Part shown: positions 7,478-12,390 of the stretch, piece by piece
Layout: each line of letters opens with the position of its first letter
Position numbering within the stretch: position 1 is the first letter of the stretch
Assembly (NCBI GenBank): GCA_031280705.1
Contig: JAITGJ010000262.1
Span: 1 to 12,390, forward strand
DNA: 12,390 nt
Reading direction: 5' to 3'
DNA from: Spirochaetaceae bacterium
GTDB lineage: Bacteria > Spirochaetota > Spirochaetia > Treponematales > Breznakiellaceae
Made by a program: the position numbers and the translations under genes
The notes under the pieces: generated by a model
The model's input: the letters and a program-made list of their open reading frames with translations, nothing else
Told to the model about the DNA's origin: nothing
Databases searched by the model: none

Positions 7478-8179
7478 ATGGACCCGTATCAAACACTCCG
7501 GGAAGAAGCCTTTGAAGCGAACCGGGAGATTCCCCAAAGGGGCCTCGCGCTCTACACATGGGGAAACGTATCGGCCTTTGATCCGGACAAAGCGCTCTTT
7601 GCCATCAAACCGTCGGGCGTGGTTTATGAGGCGCTCACGCCCGCTTCCATGGTGGTGGTGGACCTTGAGGGCAAAATCGTGTCGGGAGACCTTTCCCCCT
7701 CATCCGACACGGAGACGCACCGGGTGCTTTACCGGGAATTTCCGGCGCTCCGGGGCATCACCCACACCCATTCCGCCCACGCCGTGGCCTTTGCCCAGGC
7801 GCGGAAAAGCGTTCCCGTGTACGGGACCACGCACGCCGACCACGGGGCGGAAGCCATTCCCTGCACGCCGCTCATGGACGAGGAGGCGACACGCGGCCAT
7901 TACGAGCGCGAGACGGGCAATCTTATCGTGCGGACCTTCCGGGAACTTAAAAAAGACAGCGCGGAAATGCCGATGGTACTGGTAGCCGGGCACGGCCCCT
8001 TTACCTGGGGGAAAAGCGCCGCACAGGCGCTCTACCACGCCGTGGTTCTGGAGGAAATCTGCCGTATGGCCCTGTACACACTGACGCTGGATCCGGCCGC
8101 CGCGCCGCTTCCCGGACACCTGATCCGAAAACATTGGGAACGCAAACACGGCCCCAACGCCTACTACGGCCAGCGATAG
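7478..8179 (+). CDS. araD: L-ribulose-5-phosphate 4-epimerase
   Basis: This enzyme converts L-ribulose 5-phosphate to D-xylulose 5-phosphate, the last arabinose-specific step. It belongs to the class II aldolase/AraD zinc family. The start at 7478 has AAAGGAAG at 7465-7472, spacing 5, and gives 233 aa, close to the E. coli enzyme; a longer open frame upstream overlaps araA and has no support. Key residues map onto E. coli AraD with a constant offset of one: Asp77 (SSDTETH), zinc ligands His96 and His98 (THTHSAHA), Asp121 (TTHAD), zinc ligand His172 (GHGPFTWGK) and Tyr230 (AYYGQ), against E. coli Asp76, His95, His97, Asp120, His171 and Tyr229. TWGNVSA (27-33) and IKPSGV (43-48) are also family motifs. 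It lies 31 nt after araA and ends the operon; no other gene follows on this strand until 9988. Confidence 0.96.
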   Translation: MDPYQTLREEAFEANREIPQRGLALYTWGNVSAFDPDKALFAIKPSGVVYEALTPASMVVVDLEGKIVSGDLSPSSDTETHRVLYREFPALRGITHTHSAHAVAFAQARKSVPVYGTTHADHGAEAIPCTPLMDEEATRGHYERETGNLIVRTFRELKKDSAEMPMVLVAGHGPFTWGKSAAQALYHAVVLEEICRMALYTLTLDPAAAPLPGHLIRKHWERKHGPNAYYGQR

Positions 8180-8589
8180 CGCGCGGCGCATGGGAAGCCG
8201 AAGGGCGCGTCCCGGTCTTCTCAACCTGCCGTTTGGCAAAGCCGAAGGACCGCCGCGCCGCGCGGGAAAACGGCGCGGTCAAGGCCGGTAAACCGCCGTA
8301 TCTTTTTATAAAATCTCTTGGCGGTTTTGGTAAATCTCTTGATGGCGTTGAAAAATCTCTTGACGGTTTTATGAAACCGCACGTCTATCCGGCATAAAAT
8401 CCGGTACGGATACGGCACATCGCCGGACGCTTCACCATGAACGATGGACGGTTATAGCACATTACCGCGCGGGGACCGGCGCATGACAGACGGCTTCGAA
8501 AAATTACCGCGCGATGGGCGATACGCGGCAGACGGCGCGGGAAAAACACCCGGCGGCGGCGTGGAAAAAAACCCCGCGAAAAAGGCCGG
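8180..8589. other. Gene-free spacer between convergent araD and the regulator gene
   Basis: I find no convincing gene in these 410 bp. The open frames here (a + frame extending past araD to 8397, a + frame from 8444 and minus frames from 8418 and 8636) lack ribosome-binding sites and read as low-complexity peptides generated by the repeats. The left part has an 8-bp stem, CCGCGCCG (8253-8260) with CGGCGCGG (8271-8278), which may end the araD transcript although only a distant T-run (8302-8306) follows. The rest is the tandem repeat array described separately. Confidence 0.6.
8311..8572. repeat. Degenerate 21/42-bp tandem repeats
   Basis: AAATCTCTT begins at 8311, 8332 and 8353, giving three 21-bp units that each continue with G(G/A)(C/T)GGnGTTn-like sequence. 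A more decayed unit is visible before them (8290-8310). A second block has a 42-bp period, twice 21: GACGG at 8447, 8489 and 8531, with the 11-mer ATTACCGCGCG shared by the first two units (8461 and 8503). Because the periods are multiples of three, both strands read as short peptide repeats (KSLDGF-like on +, KRF-heptads on -), which explains the open frames without needing a gene. The two blocks are one base out of phase with each other. Confidence 0.65.
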
Positions 8590-9669
8590 TTACTCCGTTT
8601 TCCCGGAAAAAAAGGGTTCCCCCGCCGGCGCGTCAAACGAAAGGCTTTCCGCGCCGTTTTCGGGAATGTTCTCCCGCAGGTAAATGTCCAGCGGAATGTC
8701 TATCCGCCTCTCCACCGGCTCTTCCAGCACAATATGACGGTAAAGATTTTCCACGGCGCGCCGCCCCTGCTCCTCCGGGCGCTGGGAAATGATCGCGTCG
8801 ATATATCCTTCCCGCAAAAGCTCCCGGTTGCCGGGAATCAGATCGTACCCGATGATGGCCAGGTCCTTTTCCGGCCTGATTTCCCGCACCGCCCGGGCGG
8901 CGCGGTGCGCCAGGCAGTTGGTAACAAACATCCCCGAAAGACGGGGATGCTCCGCCAAAAACCGGGCGATTTCTTCGCGGGAAAGTTCCTCTTCCCGGGC
9001 GTATTCCTTGACCACCGCGGGAAAGCCCCGCTCCGCCGCGTAGCCCAAAAAACCGTCCCGGCGGCGGATAATGTTGTAGTCCAGACTGTGGACGTCAAGT
9101 ACGGCGGCGGGCCGCTCACGCGTTCCGGTAAAAAGATGCAGAAGCCTTCCGGCAAGGCGGCCCCCCCGCAGCGGATCCTGGCTTATGGTAGAGACCGCTT
9201 CCATTTCGGGAAAGTCGGAGTCAACAAAGACAGAGGGAACACGCCGGGAACGGACCTGTTCAAGCAGAGGCCAGAGGGTAACGATGGGCGCGGTGATAAG
9301 GCCGTCCGGTTCCCGCGACAGGACACGCGCTACCATGGCCGCCGCCTCGTCCGGATTGTACCGGTCGTACTCGTGGGTCTCCGTCTCCACGCCCAGGGGC
9401 CGCGCGGCGGCGTCCCCCAGGGCAATGCCGTCAATGATTTGTTTCCAGTAGCCCGCATCCTGGTCCCGGCGGGGAAGCAGGGCGCAAAACCGGTACGGGC
9501 GGCCCCGTTTAAGCCGCCGGGCGATGGGGTTCGGGGTAAAGCGGTAGCGTTCGATAATCGCTTCGATCTTCGCCCGGGTCGCGCCGGATACCCGGCCCCG
9601 CTTGTGAAGCACCCGGTCCACCGTGCCGATGGAGACGCCGGCAAGCGCGGCTATTTCAGGAATGGTCAT
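8590..9669 (-). CDS. LacI-family transcriptional regulator, candidate arabinose-operon repressor
   Basis: This DNA-binding regulator (359 aa) has an N-terminal LacI helix-turn-helix at 1-22 (TIPEIAALAGVSIGTVDRVL), a hinge near 45-57 (TPNPIARRLKRGR) and a C-terminal sugar-binding domain of the periplasmic-binding-protein fold. The recognition helix reads GTVDRVL, where LacI/PurR/GalR have TVSRVL; this Asp variant is known in a subgroup with a ribose-binding-protein-like effector domain. I chose ATG 9669 because LacI proteins begin almost exactly at the helix-turn-helix. The frame stays open to 9849, but those 60 extra codons resemble no domain and their first codons overlap the predicted promoter. 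The ribosome-binding site is weak (GGGAAAAG-like, inside the leader palindrome). It is convergent with the arabinose operon and is the only regulator in the window, so control of that operon by sugar-relieved repression is a reasonable inference. Confidence 0.88.
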   Translation of the reverse strand: MTIPEIAALAGVSIGTVDRVLHKRGRVSGATRAKIEAIIERYRFTPNPIARRLKRGRPYRFCALLPRRDQDAGYWKQIIDGIALGDAAARPLGVETETHEYDRYNPDEAAAMVARVLSREPDGLITAPIVTLWPLLEQVRSRRVPSVFVDSDFPEMEAVSTISQDPLRGGRLAGRLLHLFTGTRERPAAVLDVHSLDYNIIRRRDGFLGYAAERGFPAVVKEYAREEELSREEIARFLAEHPRLSGMFVTNCLAHRAARAVREIRPEKDLAIIGYDLIPGNRELLREGYIDAIISQRPEEQGRRAVENLYRHIVLEEPVERRIDIPLDIYLRENIPENGAESLSFDAPAGEPFFSGKTE

Positions 9670-9681
9670 GCCGGCGTCCGC

Positions 9682-9704
9682 TTTTCCCGCGCCGCGCGGG
9701 AAAA
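9682..9704. promoter_or_regulatory. Palindrome in the regulator leader (operator or RNA hairpin)
   Basis: TTTTCCCGCG (9682-9691) and CGCGGGAAAA (9695-9704) form a perfect 10-bp inverted repeat around a 3-nt centre, ending 12 nt before the regulator's start codon. As DNA it could be an autoregulatory operator. As RNA the hairpin would hide the only purine-rich ribosome-binding candidate. The arm sequence GCGGGAAAA recurs in the same leader at 9754-9762 and 9785-9793. Confidence 0.5.
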
Positions 9705-9820
9705 TGCCCGGGGAAACAAGAATGCCGCCCCGGCGTTTACCGGAAACAGGGGCGCGGGAAAAAAAGAACATACCCGGAGGCGGGGCGGGAAAAGGGATCT
9801 GCCGTTCATACGATGCCGTT

Positions 9821-9849
9821 ATTATGATCGCCCGCGCGTCTTTGGGCAA
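9821..9849 (-). promoter_or_regulatory. Promoter candidate for the LacI-family regulator
   Basis: On the minus strand TTGCCC (9849-9844) is followed after 17 bases by CATAAT (9826-9821), a good sigma-70-like pair with 4/6 and 5/6 matches to consensus. The transcript would start near 9814 and have a leader of about 145 nt that contains the GCGGGAAAA copies and the palindrome. Confidence 0.5.
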
Positions 9850-9932
9850 CCGCTCCCGGGCGGCAGGGCGGGCCGGTCCGGCCGCCGTCTCCGCGCGGAA
9901 ACGGGACGGGCGCGATAAAACGCCGCGCGCGC

Positions 9933-9962
9933 TGGACAGTCAGGCGCCCGGCCTCCTATACT
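9933..9962 (+). promoter_or_regulatory. Promoter candidate for the two small membrane-protein genes
   Basis: TGGACA (9933-9938) and TATACT (9957-9962) are spaced by 18 bp, a near-consensus sigma-70-like promoter. It lies 25 bp before ATG 9988, so the leader would be short, about 20 nt, carrying AAAGGAG at 9976-9982. Confidence 0.6.
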
Positions 9963-9987
9963 GTATATAAAAGCAAAAGGAGTTGTT

Positions 9988-10455
9988 ATGCAGACCTTCC
10001 GGCGTACCCAATTCAGCCTGATCCGGGGAATTATTGCCGCGCCTTTCAGCGGCGTACTCGTATATATCCTGGGCCAGATATTTCTTCCCGTGTGGCTTTC
10101 CGCGATTGCGGGGGCCGCGGCAGCCGGGGCACTGGTGTATATGGCTGTTTTCAGTGAGAATATATACTGCGAACTGGACGATACCGGCGCGTTCCGGTTT
10201 TTCCGGCGGGGCGTCCTTAAAAATTCGTTTGATCTTACGGTATGCAGAATCGGCTACCGGCGCAAAACGGAGTGGGGCCTGTTCGGCAATAACGATATCA
10301 GGCTGCACATTATTGACGGCCAAAACGGGGAAACGTTTCTGGACGTAAGTCCGCTCGGAACCGCCCGGTTTAACGAATTGTTCGCGGCTATGGAAAAGCA
10401 CGCCGCCGGGGAAACGGAAGTACTGAACGCCGGAAAGCAGATAACCGGCGCATAA
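9988..10455 (+). CDS. Hypothetical membrane protein, two helices plus a soluble C-terminal domain
   Basis: I do not recognise this protein by name (155 aa). AAAGGAG at 9976-9982 sits 5 nt before the ATG, so it is very likely expressed. Two adjacent hydrophobic segments, about 11-30 and 33-55, form a membrane hairpin. The remaining 100 residues are soluble and strand-rich with a final amphipathic helix (about 124-138). This layout, two helices followed by a small beta domain, is seen in bacterial PH-like membrane proteins of unknown role; that resemblance is only architectural. It starts a two-gene operon with 10472-10936, 16 nt apart. There is no direct link to arabinose use. Confidence 0.7.
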   Translation: MQTFRRTQFSLIRGIIAAPFSGVLVYILGQIFLPVWLSAIAGAAAAGALVYMAVFSENIYCELDDTGAFRFFRRGVLKNSFDLTVCRIGYRRKTEWGLFGNNDIRLHIIDGQNGETFLDVSPLGTARFNELFAAMEKHAAGETEVLNAGKQITGA

Positions 10456-10471
10456 ACAGAACGGGGGACAC

Positions 10472-10936
10472 ATGGACTTTTTGAAAAACATTGATTTTCA
10501 GGCAATTTTTGAGCAGAACAAAACCATATTTATCGTGATGGCGCTGGTCATCGCCGGTACGTTTGTTTTTAACGGCTTCAGGATGAAAAAACTCGCCGCG
10601 TCCAACCGGGATTTTTTGCGGGATCATCCCAACGCCGCAAAGGTGTATCTTGCCGTAAAAGCTTTTATTACGTCCGGGGCGGTAACCGTCATTTCCGTAG
10701 ACGGCGCGGCGCCGCGGCTTTTTATGGAAGCCGGCAAGAGCGGTTTGTACGCCCTTCCCGGAAGCAGAACCGTCGAGGTTCAGTACACGTATAACCGTCC
10801 CGGCGTTATTCACCGGAATGTAACGACTACCTACGGCCCGGTTAAAAAAGAACTGCGGCTGGAATCCGGAAAAAGCTATCTCCTCGGCTTTGATCGGGAC
10901 GCGGAGCATTTTACCTTTGAGGAATACGCGGGGTAA
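10472..10936 (+). CDS. Hypothetical single-helix membrane-anchored protein with a beta-rich domain
   Basis: The product (154 aa) is not one I recognise. GGGGGA at 10463-10468 lies 3 nt before ATG 10472. A single hydrophobic segment at about 18-36 follows a short polar start, then a Met-Lys-Lys boundary, so the protein probably has one anchor with the bulk on one side. The C-terminal part (about 58-152) looks like a beta-sandwich: VTVISVDGAAPRLFM, YALPGSRTVEVQYTYNRPG, then LRLESGKSYLLGFD. The run LPGSRTVEVQY recalls PEGA-like surface domains (LPPGxHTVxVxY), suggesting ligand or wall binding, but this is pattern resemblance only. It is co-transcribed with the upstream gene 9988-10455, so the two may act together. 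Confidence 0.7.
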   Translation: MDFLKNIDFQAIFEQNKTIFIVMALVIAGTFVFNGFRMKKLAASNRDFLRDHPNAAKVYLAVKAFITSGAVTVISVDGAAPRLFMEAGKSGLYALPGSRTVEVQYTYNRPGVIHRNVTTTYGPVKKELRLESGKSYLLGFDRDAEHFTFEEYAG

Positions 10937-11230
10937 ACGCACGGGCCCGGTTTCCCGGCTCACGGGCACATGAATGGGCCCATTCCAGAGGCCGGGCCGC
11001 CCGGTCCAGAGTGGACGGCGCGCCGCGCTTTGATAGCCGCCGGGGGCCGCGCCATAGTTACCGGCAGGAAAGTTTCCACGTCAAGAAGGAACCACACTAA
11101 AAAAGGCTGTGCGGGTGTCTTGGCCCTGTGTCTAGCGAGAGGAATCTGTAAGCGCACCGCGCGTCAACCCCGGTACGCCCGGCTCCGGCGGCAGGTCCCC
11201 ACCGGCGACAATCCCGGCAGACCGTACTGA
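10937..11230. other. Spacer between converging genes, with an unsupported 86-codon open frame
   Basis: These 294 bp lie between genes that converge. A + frame at 10970-11230 (86 codons, ATG start) is open but has no ribosome-binding site, is very Arg/Gly/Pro-rich and resembles no family I know. A perfect 14-bp palindrome GAATGGGCCCATTC spans 10972-10985. GTCCA/TGGAC makes a small hairpin near 11005-11020. I see no clear intrinsic terminator for either gene. The composition changes from G+C-rich to A+T-rich at about 11270, just inside the next gene. Confidence 0.4.
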
Positions 11231-12142
11231 TCAGCGTGGAGCGGGAGTGAACAGTTCCCCGTAATTGTCGCGCAAGTACCGGCTGAAAATTTCGGCCCCC
11301 TTGTAATTCAGGTGGCCGATGTCCCCATAGCCGTATTCAGGCAGGGGAAAAGCGGAAAAATCCATGTATCGTGTTCCCCGCAAATAGGTATTATAGTAGT
11401 CCATCAGTTGTTCTTTATTTCCGTACCGGTCCGGCCGGTAGGTGGGGGAATTAAACAGAATCAGCTCGACGTTTTTTTCTTTGCAAAGGCCGATTATTTT
11501 TTGTAAATAGGAAGGAGGATAGAATGAAGAGCCGGAAGATTCATCAGAATTTGTATTTATCCGGTTTTCAATAGTTGCCTCCGCCAGTTCAATGGCCTGT
11601 TCCAATTTATCCCTGTCCAGTTTTCGATATTTGCCGATATTCAAATCCCTGTATGAAATCCTGCCTTTAATTACAAATCGCACTATTGTTTCAATATTTT
11701 TTGCTGGAATTATTAAGAGGGCTTTCCATGTTATCGGGCGTTTCAACAGAAGGGCGTATTCTTCATGGGCCATCATAAAAAAGTAGGTGTGTAAAAAATT
11801 CCGAATATCGTTGTCGCTTAACTCCTCAGCAGTTATTTTTACGCGGTCAAAAGAAAGCAGAACGGTATTAACATGGACATTTTCTTCCAATATTTTTTTG
11901 AGCTTTACATACGTTAATAAATATGGGCTGACTCCTCTCTGAGAAAAATTTACAGATCGGATAAAGATACTGTCATCAATAGCACACTCCGTATGGGAAT
12001 TACCGATGACTACAATATGCCTGTCTTTCGGCATGGCAAATGACGCCTTCGAAACAATCAAAAACGTACAGATTATCAACCCAAATAAAAGAACCGCTAC
12101 TATAGACATAAACACCGCGATACCGGCAATAAACCGTTTCAT
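11231..12142 (-). CDS. SGNH-type membrane-anchored protein (DltD/AlgX/AlgJ-like), O-acylation partner
   Basis: The product (303 aa) has one N-terminal helix (about 4-31) and an extracytoplasmic SGNH-hydrolase-like domain. GNSHTECAI at 47-55 supplies the nucleophile Ser49 in the G-x-SH form typical of DltD and AlgX/AlgJ-like proteins; GDIGHLNYKGAEIF at 273-286 supplies Asp274 and His277, completing a likely triad. Such proteins work with an MBOAT acyltransferase to move acyl groups, usually acetyl, onto exopolysaccharide or wall polymers, and the gene just upstream on the same strand ends like an MBOAT. GGAGGG (12152-12147) precedes ATG 12142 by 4 nt. The gene is visibly richer in A+T and in Lys/Asn/Ile codons than everything to its left, consistent with a separately acquired surface-polysaccharide locus. 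Whether it is a transferase, an esterase or a carrier cannot be told from here. Confidence 0.75.
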   Translation of the reverse strand: MKRFIAGIAVFMSIVAVLLFGLIICTFLIVSKASFAMPKDRHIVVIGNSHTECAIDDSIFIRSVNFSQRGVSPYLLTYVKLKKILEENVHVNTVLLSFDRVKITAEELSDNDIRNFLHTYFFMMAHEEYALLLKRPITWKALLIIPAKNIETIVRFVIKGRISYRDLNIGKYRKLDRDKLEQAIELAEATIENRINTNSDESSGSSFYPPSYLQKIIGLCKEKNVELILFNSPTYRPDRYGNKEQLMDYYNTYLRGTRYMDFSAFPLPEYGYGDIGHLNYKGAEIFSRYLRDNYGELFTPAPR

Positions 12143-12158
12143 GCCGCCCTCCAGGGAG

Positions 12159-12276
12159 GCACTGATTTATTCAATCGAGAATAAATCAGTGCTGCTTTAA
12201 TGCCGTATTTGCGCAATGAAATGAGCAAATACATAGGGCGCCGCTGATGAGCGTCAAGTTCATCAGCGGCGCCCTA
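12159..12276 (-). repeat. Run of three hairpins in the MBOAT-SGNH gap (118 bp)
   Basis: There are three consecutive perfect inverted repeats. TAGGGCGCCGCTGATGA pairs with its complement over 12234-12250 and 12260-12276 (17 bp, 9-nt loop); read on the minus strand it begins with the TAG stop of the MBOAT gene. GTATTTGC (12205-12212) pairs with GCAAATAC (12225-12232). GCACTGATTTATT (12159-12171) pairs with AATAAATCAGTGC (12180-12192), extendable by one C-G pair. The last ends 7 nt before the SGNH gene's GGAGGG. The first hairpin alone could weaken read-through or protect the upstream mRNA. The whole arrangement parallels the element at 2992-3109, but the sequences differ. Confidence 0.7.
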
Positions 12277-12390
12277 AAACTGGAAATAGATAAATTCCTG
12301 CTGTCTGCCGCCCAGCTCTATAATCAGCAGCGCGACAATGATATACCCCAGCCATCTGGCCAATTTGTTTCGCGGGTGTTTTCTGAAACC
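12274..12390 (-). CDS. C-terminal end of an MBOAT-family O-acyltransferase (partial)
   Basis: Only the last 38 codons and the TAG stop are inside the window; the gene begins beyond the right edge. The peptide has one hydrophobic segment (about residues 10-26, LARWLGYIIVALLIIEL) and ends EFIYFQF. A final membrane helix followed by a terminal FIYFQF is characteristic of MBOAT proteins such as AlgI- and PatA-like acyltransferases, which carry acyl groups across the membrane to polysaccharides. The SGNH-type protein encoded next on the same strand is the usual partner, which strengthens the call. The stop codon is the first triplet of a 17-bp inverted repeat. Confidence 0.7.
   Translation of the reverse strand, partial: GFRKHPRNKLARWLGYIIVALLIIELGGRQQEFIYFQF

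Larger units (their letters stand above)
9670..9987. other. Spacer between the regulator and the divergent small-protein operon
   Basis: These 318 bp separate two divergently transcribed units. They hold a leftward promoter candidate (9821-9849), a rightward promoter candidate (9933-9962), the leader palindrome (9682-9704) and repeated GCGGGAAAA motifs. Open frames through the stretch exist on both strands but lack ribosome-binding sites and recognisable products, so I treat it as non-coding. Confidence 0.6.

Noticed and set aside
8311..8373. Short regular repeats as a CRISPR array
   Set aside because: Units are contiguous 21-mers with no unique spacers between repeats, and no cas genes are near.
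8221..8418. Small cationic KRF-repeat peptide gene on the minus strand
   Set aside because: The frame starts with GTG, has no Shine-Dalgarno sequence, and its heptads follow directly from the 21-bp DNA repeat, which also gives repeats on the other strand.
9670..9849. Sixty-codon N-terminal extension of the LacI-family regulator
   Set aside because: LacI proteins start at the helix-turn-helix; the extension has no domain character, and its proposed first codons coincide with the -35 box at 9844-9849.
8734..9918. 394-codon plus-strand open frame opposite the regulator gene
   Set aside because: It is the antisense shadow of the LacI-family gene, lacks a ribosome-binding site and has no recognisable domain.
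11050..11215. Resemblance of parts of the convergent spacer to RNase P RNA (aggaaag-like start, gtaagcgcaccgcgcg, acaatcccggc)
   Set aside because: The conserved core pairing strands do not match and the length is far too short for a bacterial RNase P RNA.
10970..11230. 86-codon plus-strand open frame as a gene
   Set aside because: No ribosome-binding site, biased low-complexity composition and no family resemblance; it is reported only as part of the spacer.

Overview
The window is a G+C-rich (by eye about 60 %) bacterial stretch. It is dominated by an L-arabinose uptake and catabolism operon read left to right. Gene style, the ChvE/GguAB transporter and the hairpin-rich gaps are compatible with a Treponema-like spirochaete, for example a gut relative, but no rRNA or other marker gene is present, so this assignment is a guess.

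Layout. Positions 1-77 may hold the 5' end of a leftward gene of unknown function. Positions 78-228 carry a promoter with an A-rich direct repeat upstream and two identical 12-bp candidate operators downstream. The operon follows on the + strand: a lipoprotein sugar-binding protein of the ChvE type (229-1305), a double ABC-domain ATPase (1446-2993), a permease (3135-4322), a FGGY sugar kinase that does not look like classical AraB (4333-5913), L-arabinose isomerase AraA (5941-7446) and L-ribulose-5-phosphate 4-epimerase AraD (7478-8179). Together they import a monosaccharide, isomerise L-arabinose to L-ribulose, phosphorylate it (the presumed job of the FGGY kinase) and epimerise it to D-xylulose 5-phosphate for the pentose phosphate pathway. 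A convergent LacI-family regulator (8590-9669, minus) is the obvious candidate controller.

Between AraD and the regulator lies about 410 bp of gene-free, degenerate 21/42-bp tandem repeat DNA. Upstream of the regulator is a 318-bp spacer with two outward-facing promoter candidates and a strong palindrome. Next come two small membrane-anchored proteins of unknown function in one short operon (9988-10936, plus).

The right end (from about 11231) is clearly more A+T-rich. It reads leftward, with the last 38 codons of an MBOAT-type O-acyltransferase (12274-12390) followed by an SGNH/DltD/AlgX-like membrane-anchored protein (11231-12142). This pairing is typical of polysaccharide O-acylation machinery.

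The most unusual structural signal is in the intra-operon gaps. The ATPase-permease gap and the MBOAT-SGNH gap each hold a run of three hairpins, about 118 bp in total, starting at the stop codon of the upstream gene and ending just before the ribosome-binding site of the next. The ChvE-ATPase gap also holds a strong stem-loop. I found no tRNA, rRNA, CRISPR array, transposase gene or integrase. I see no convincing wholly new enzymatic system; the least explained parts are the hairpin elements, the repeat array and the two small membrane proteins.
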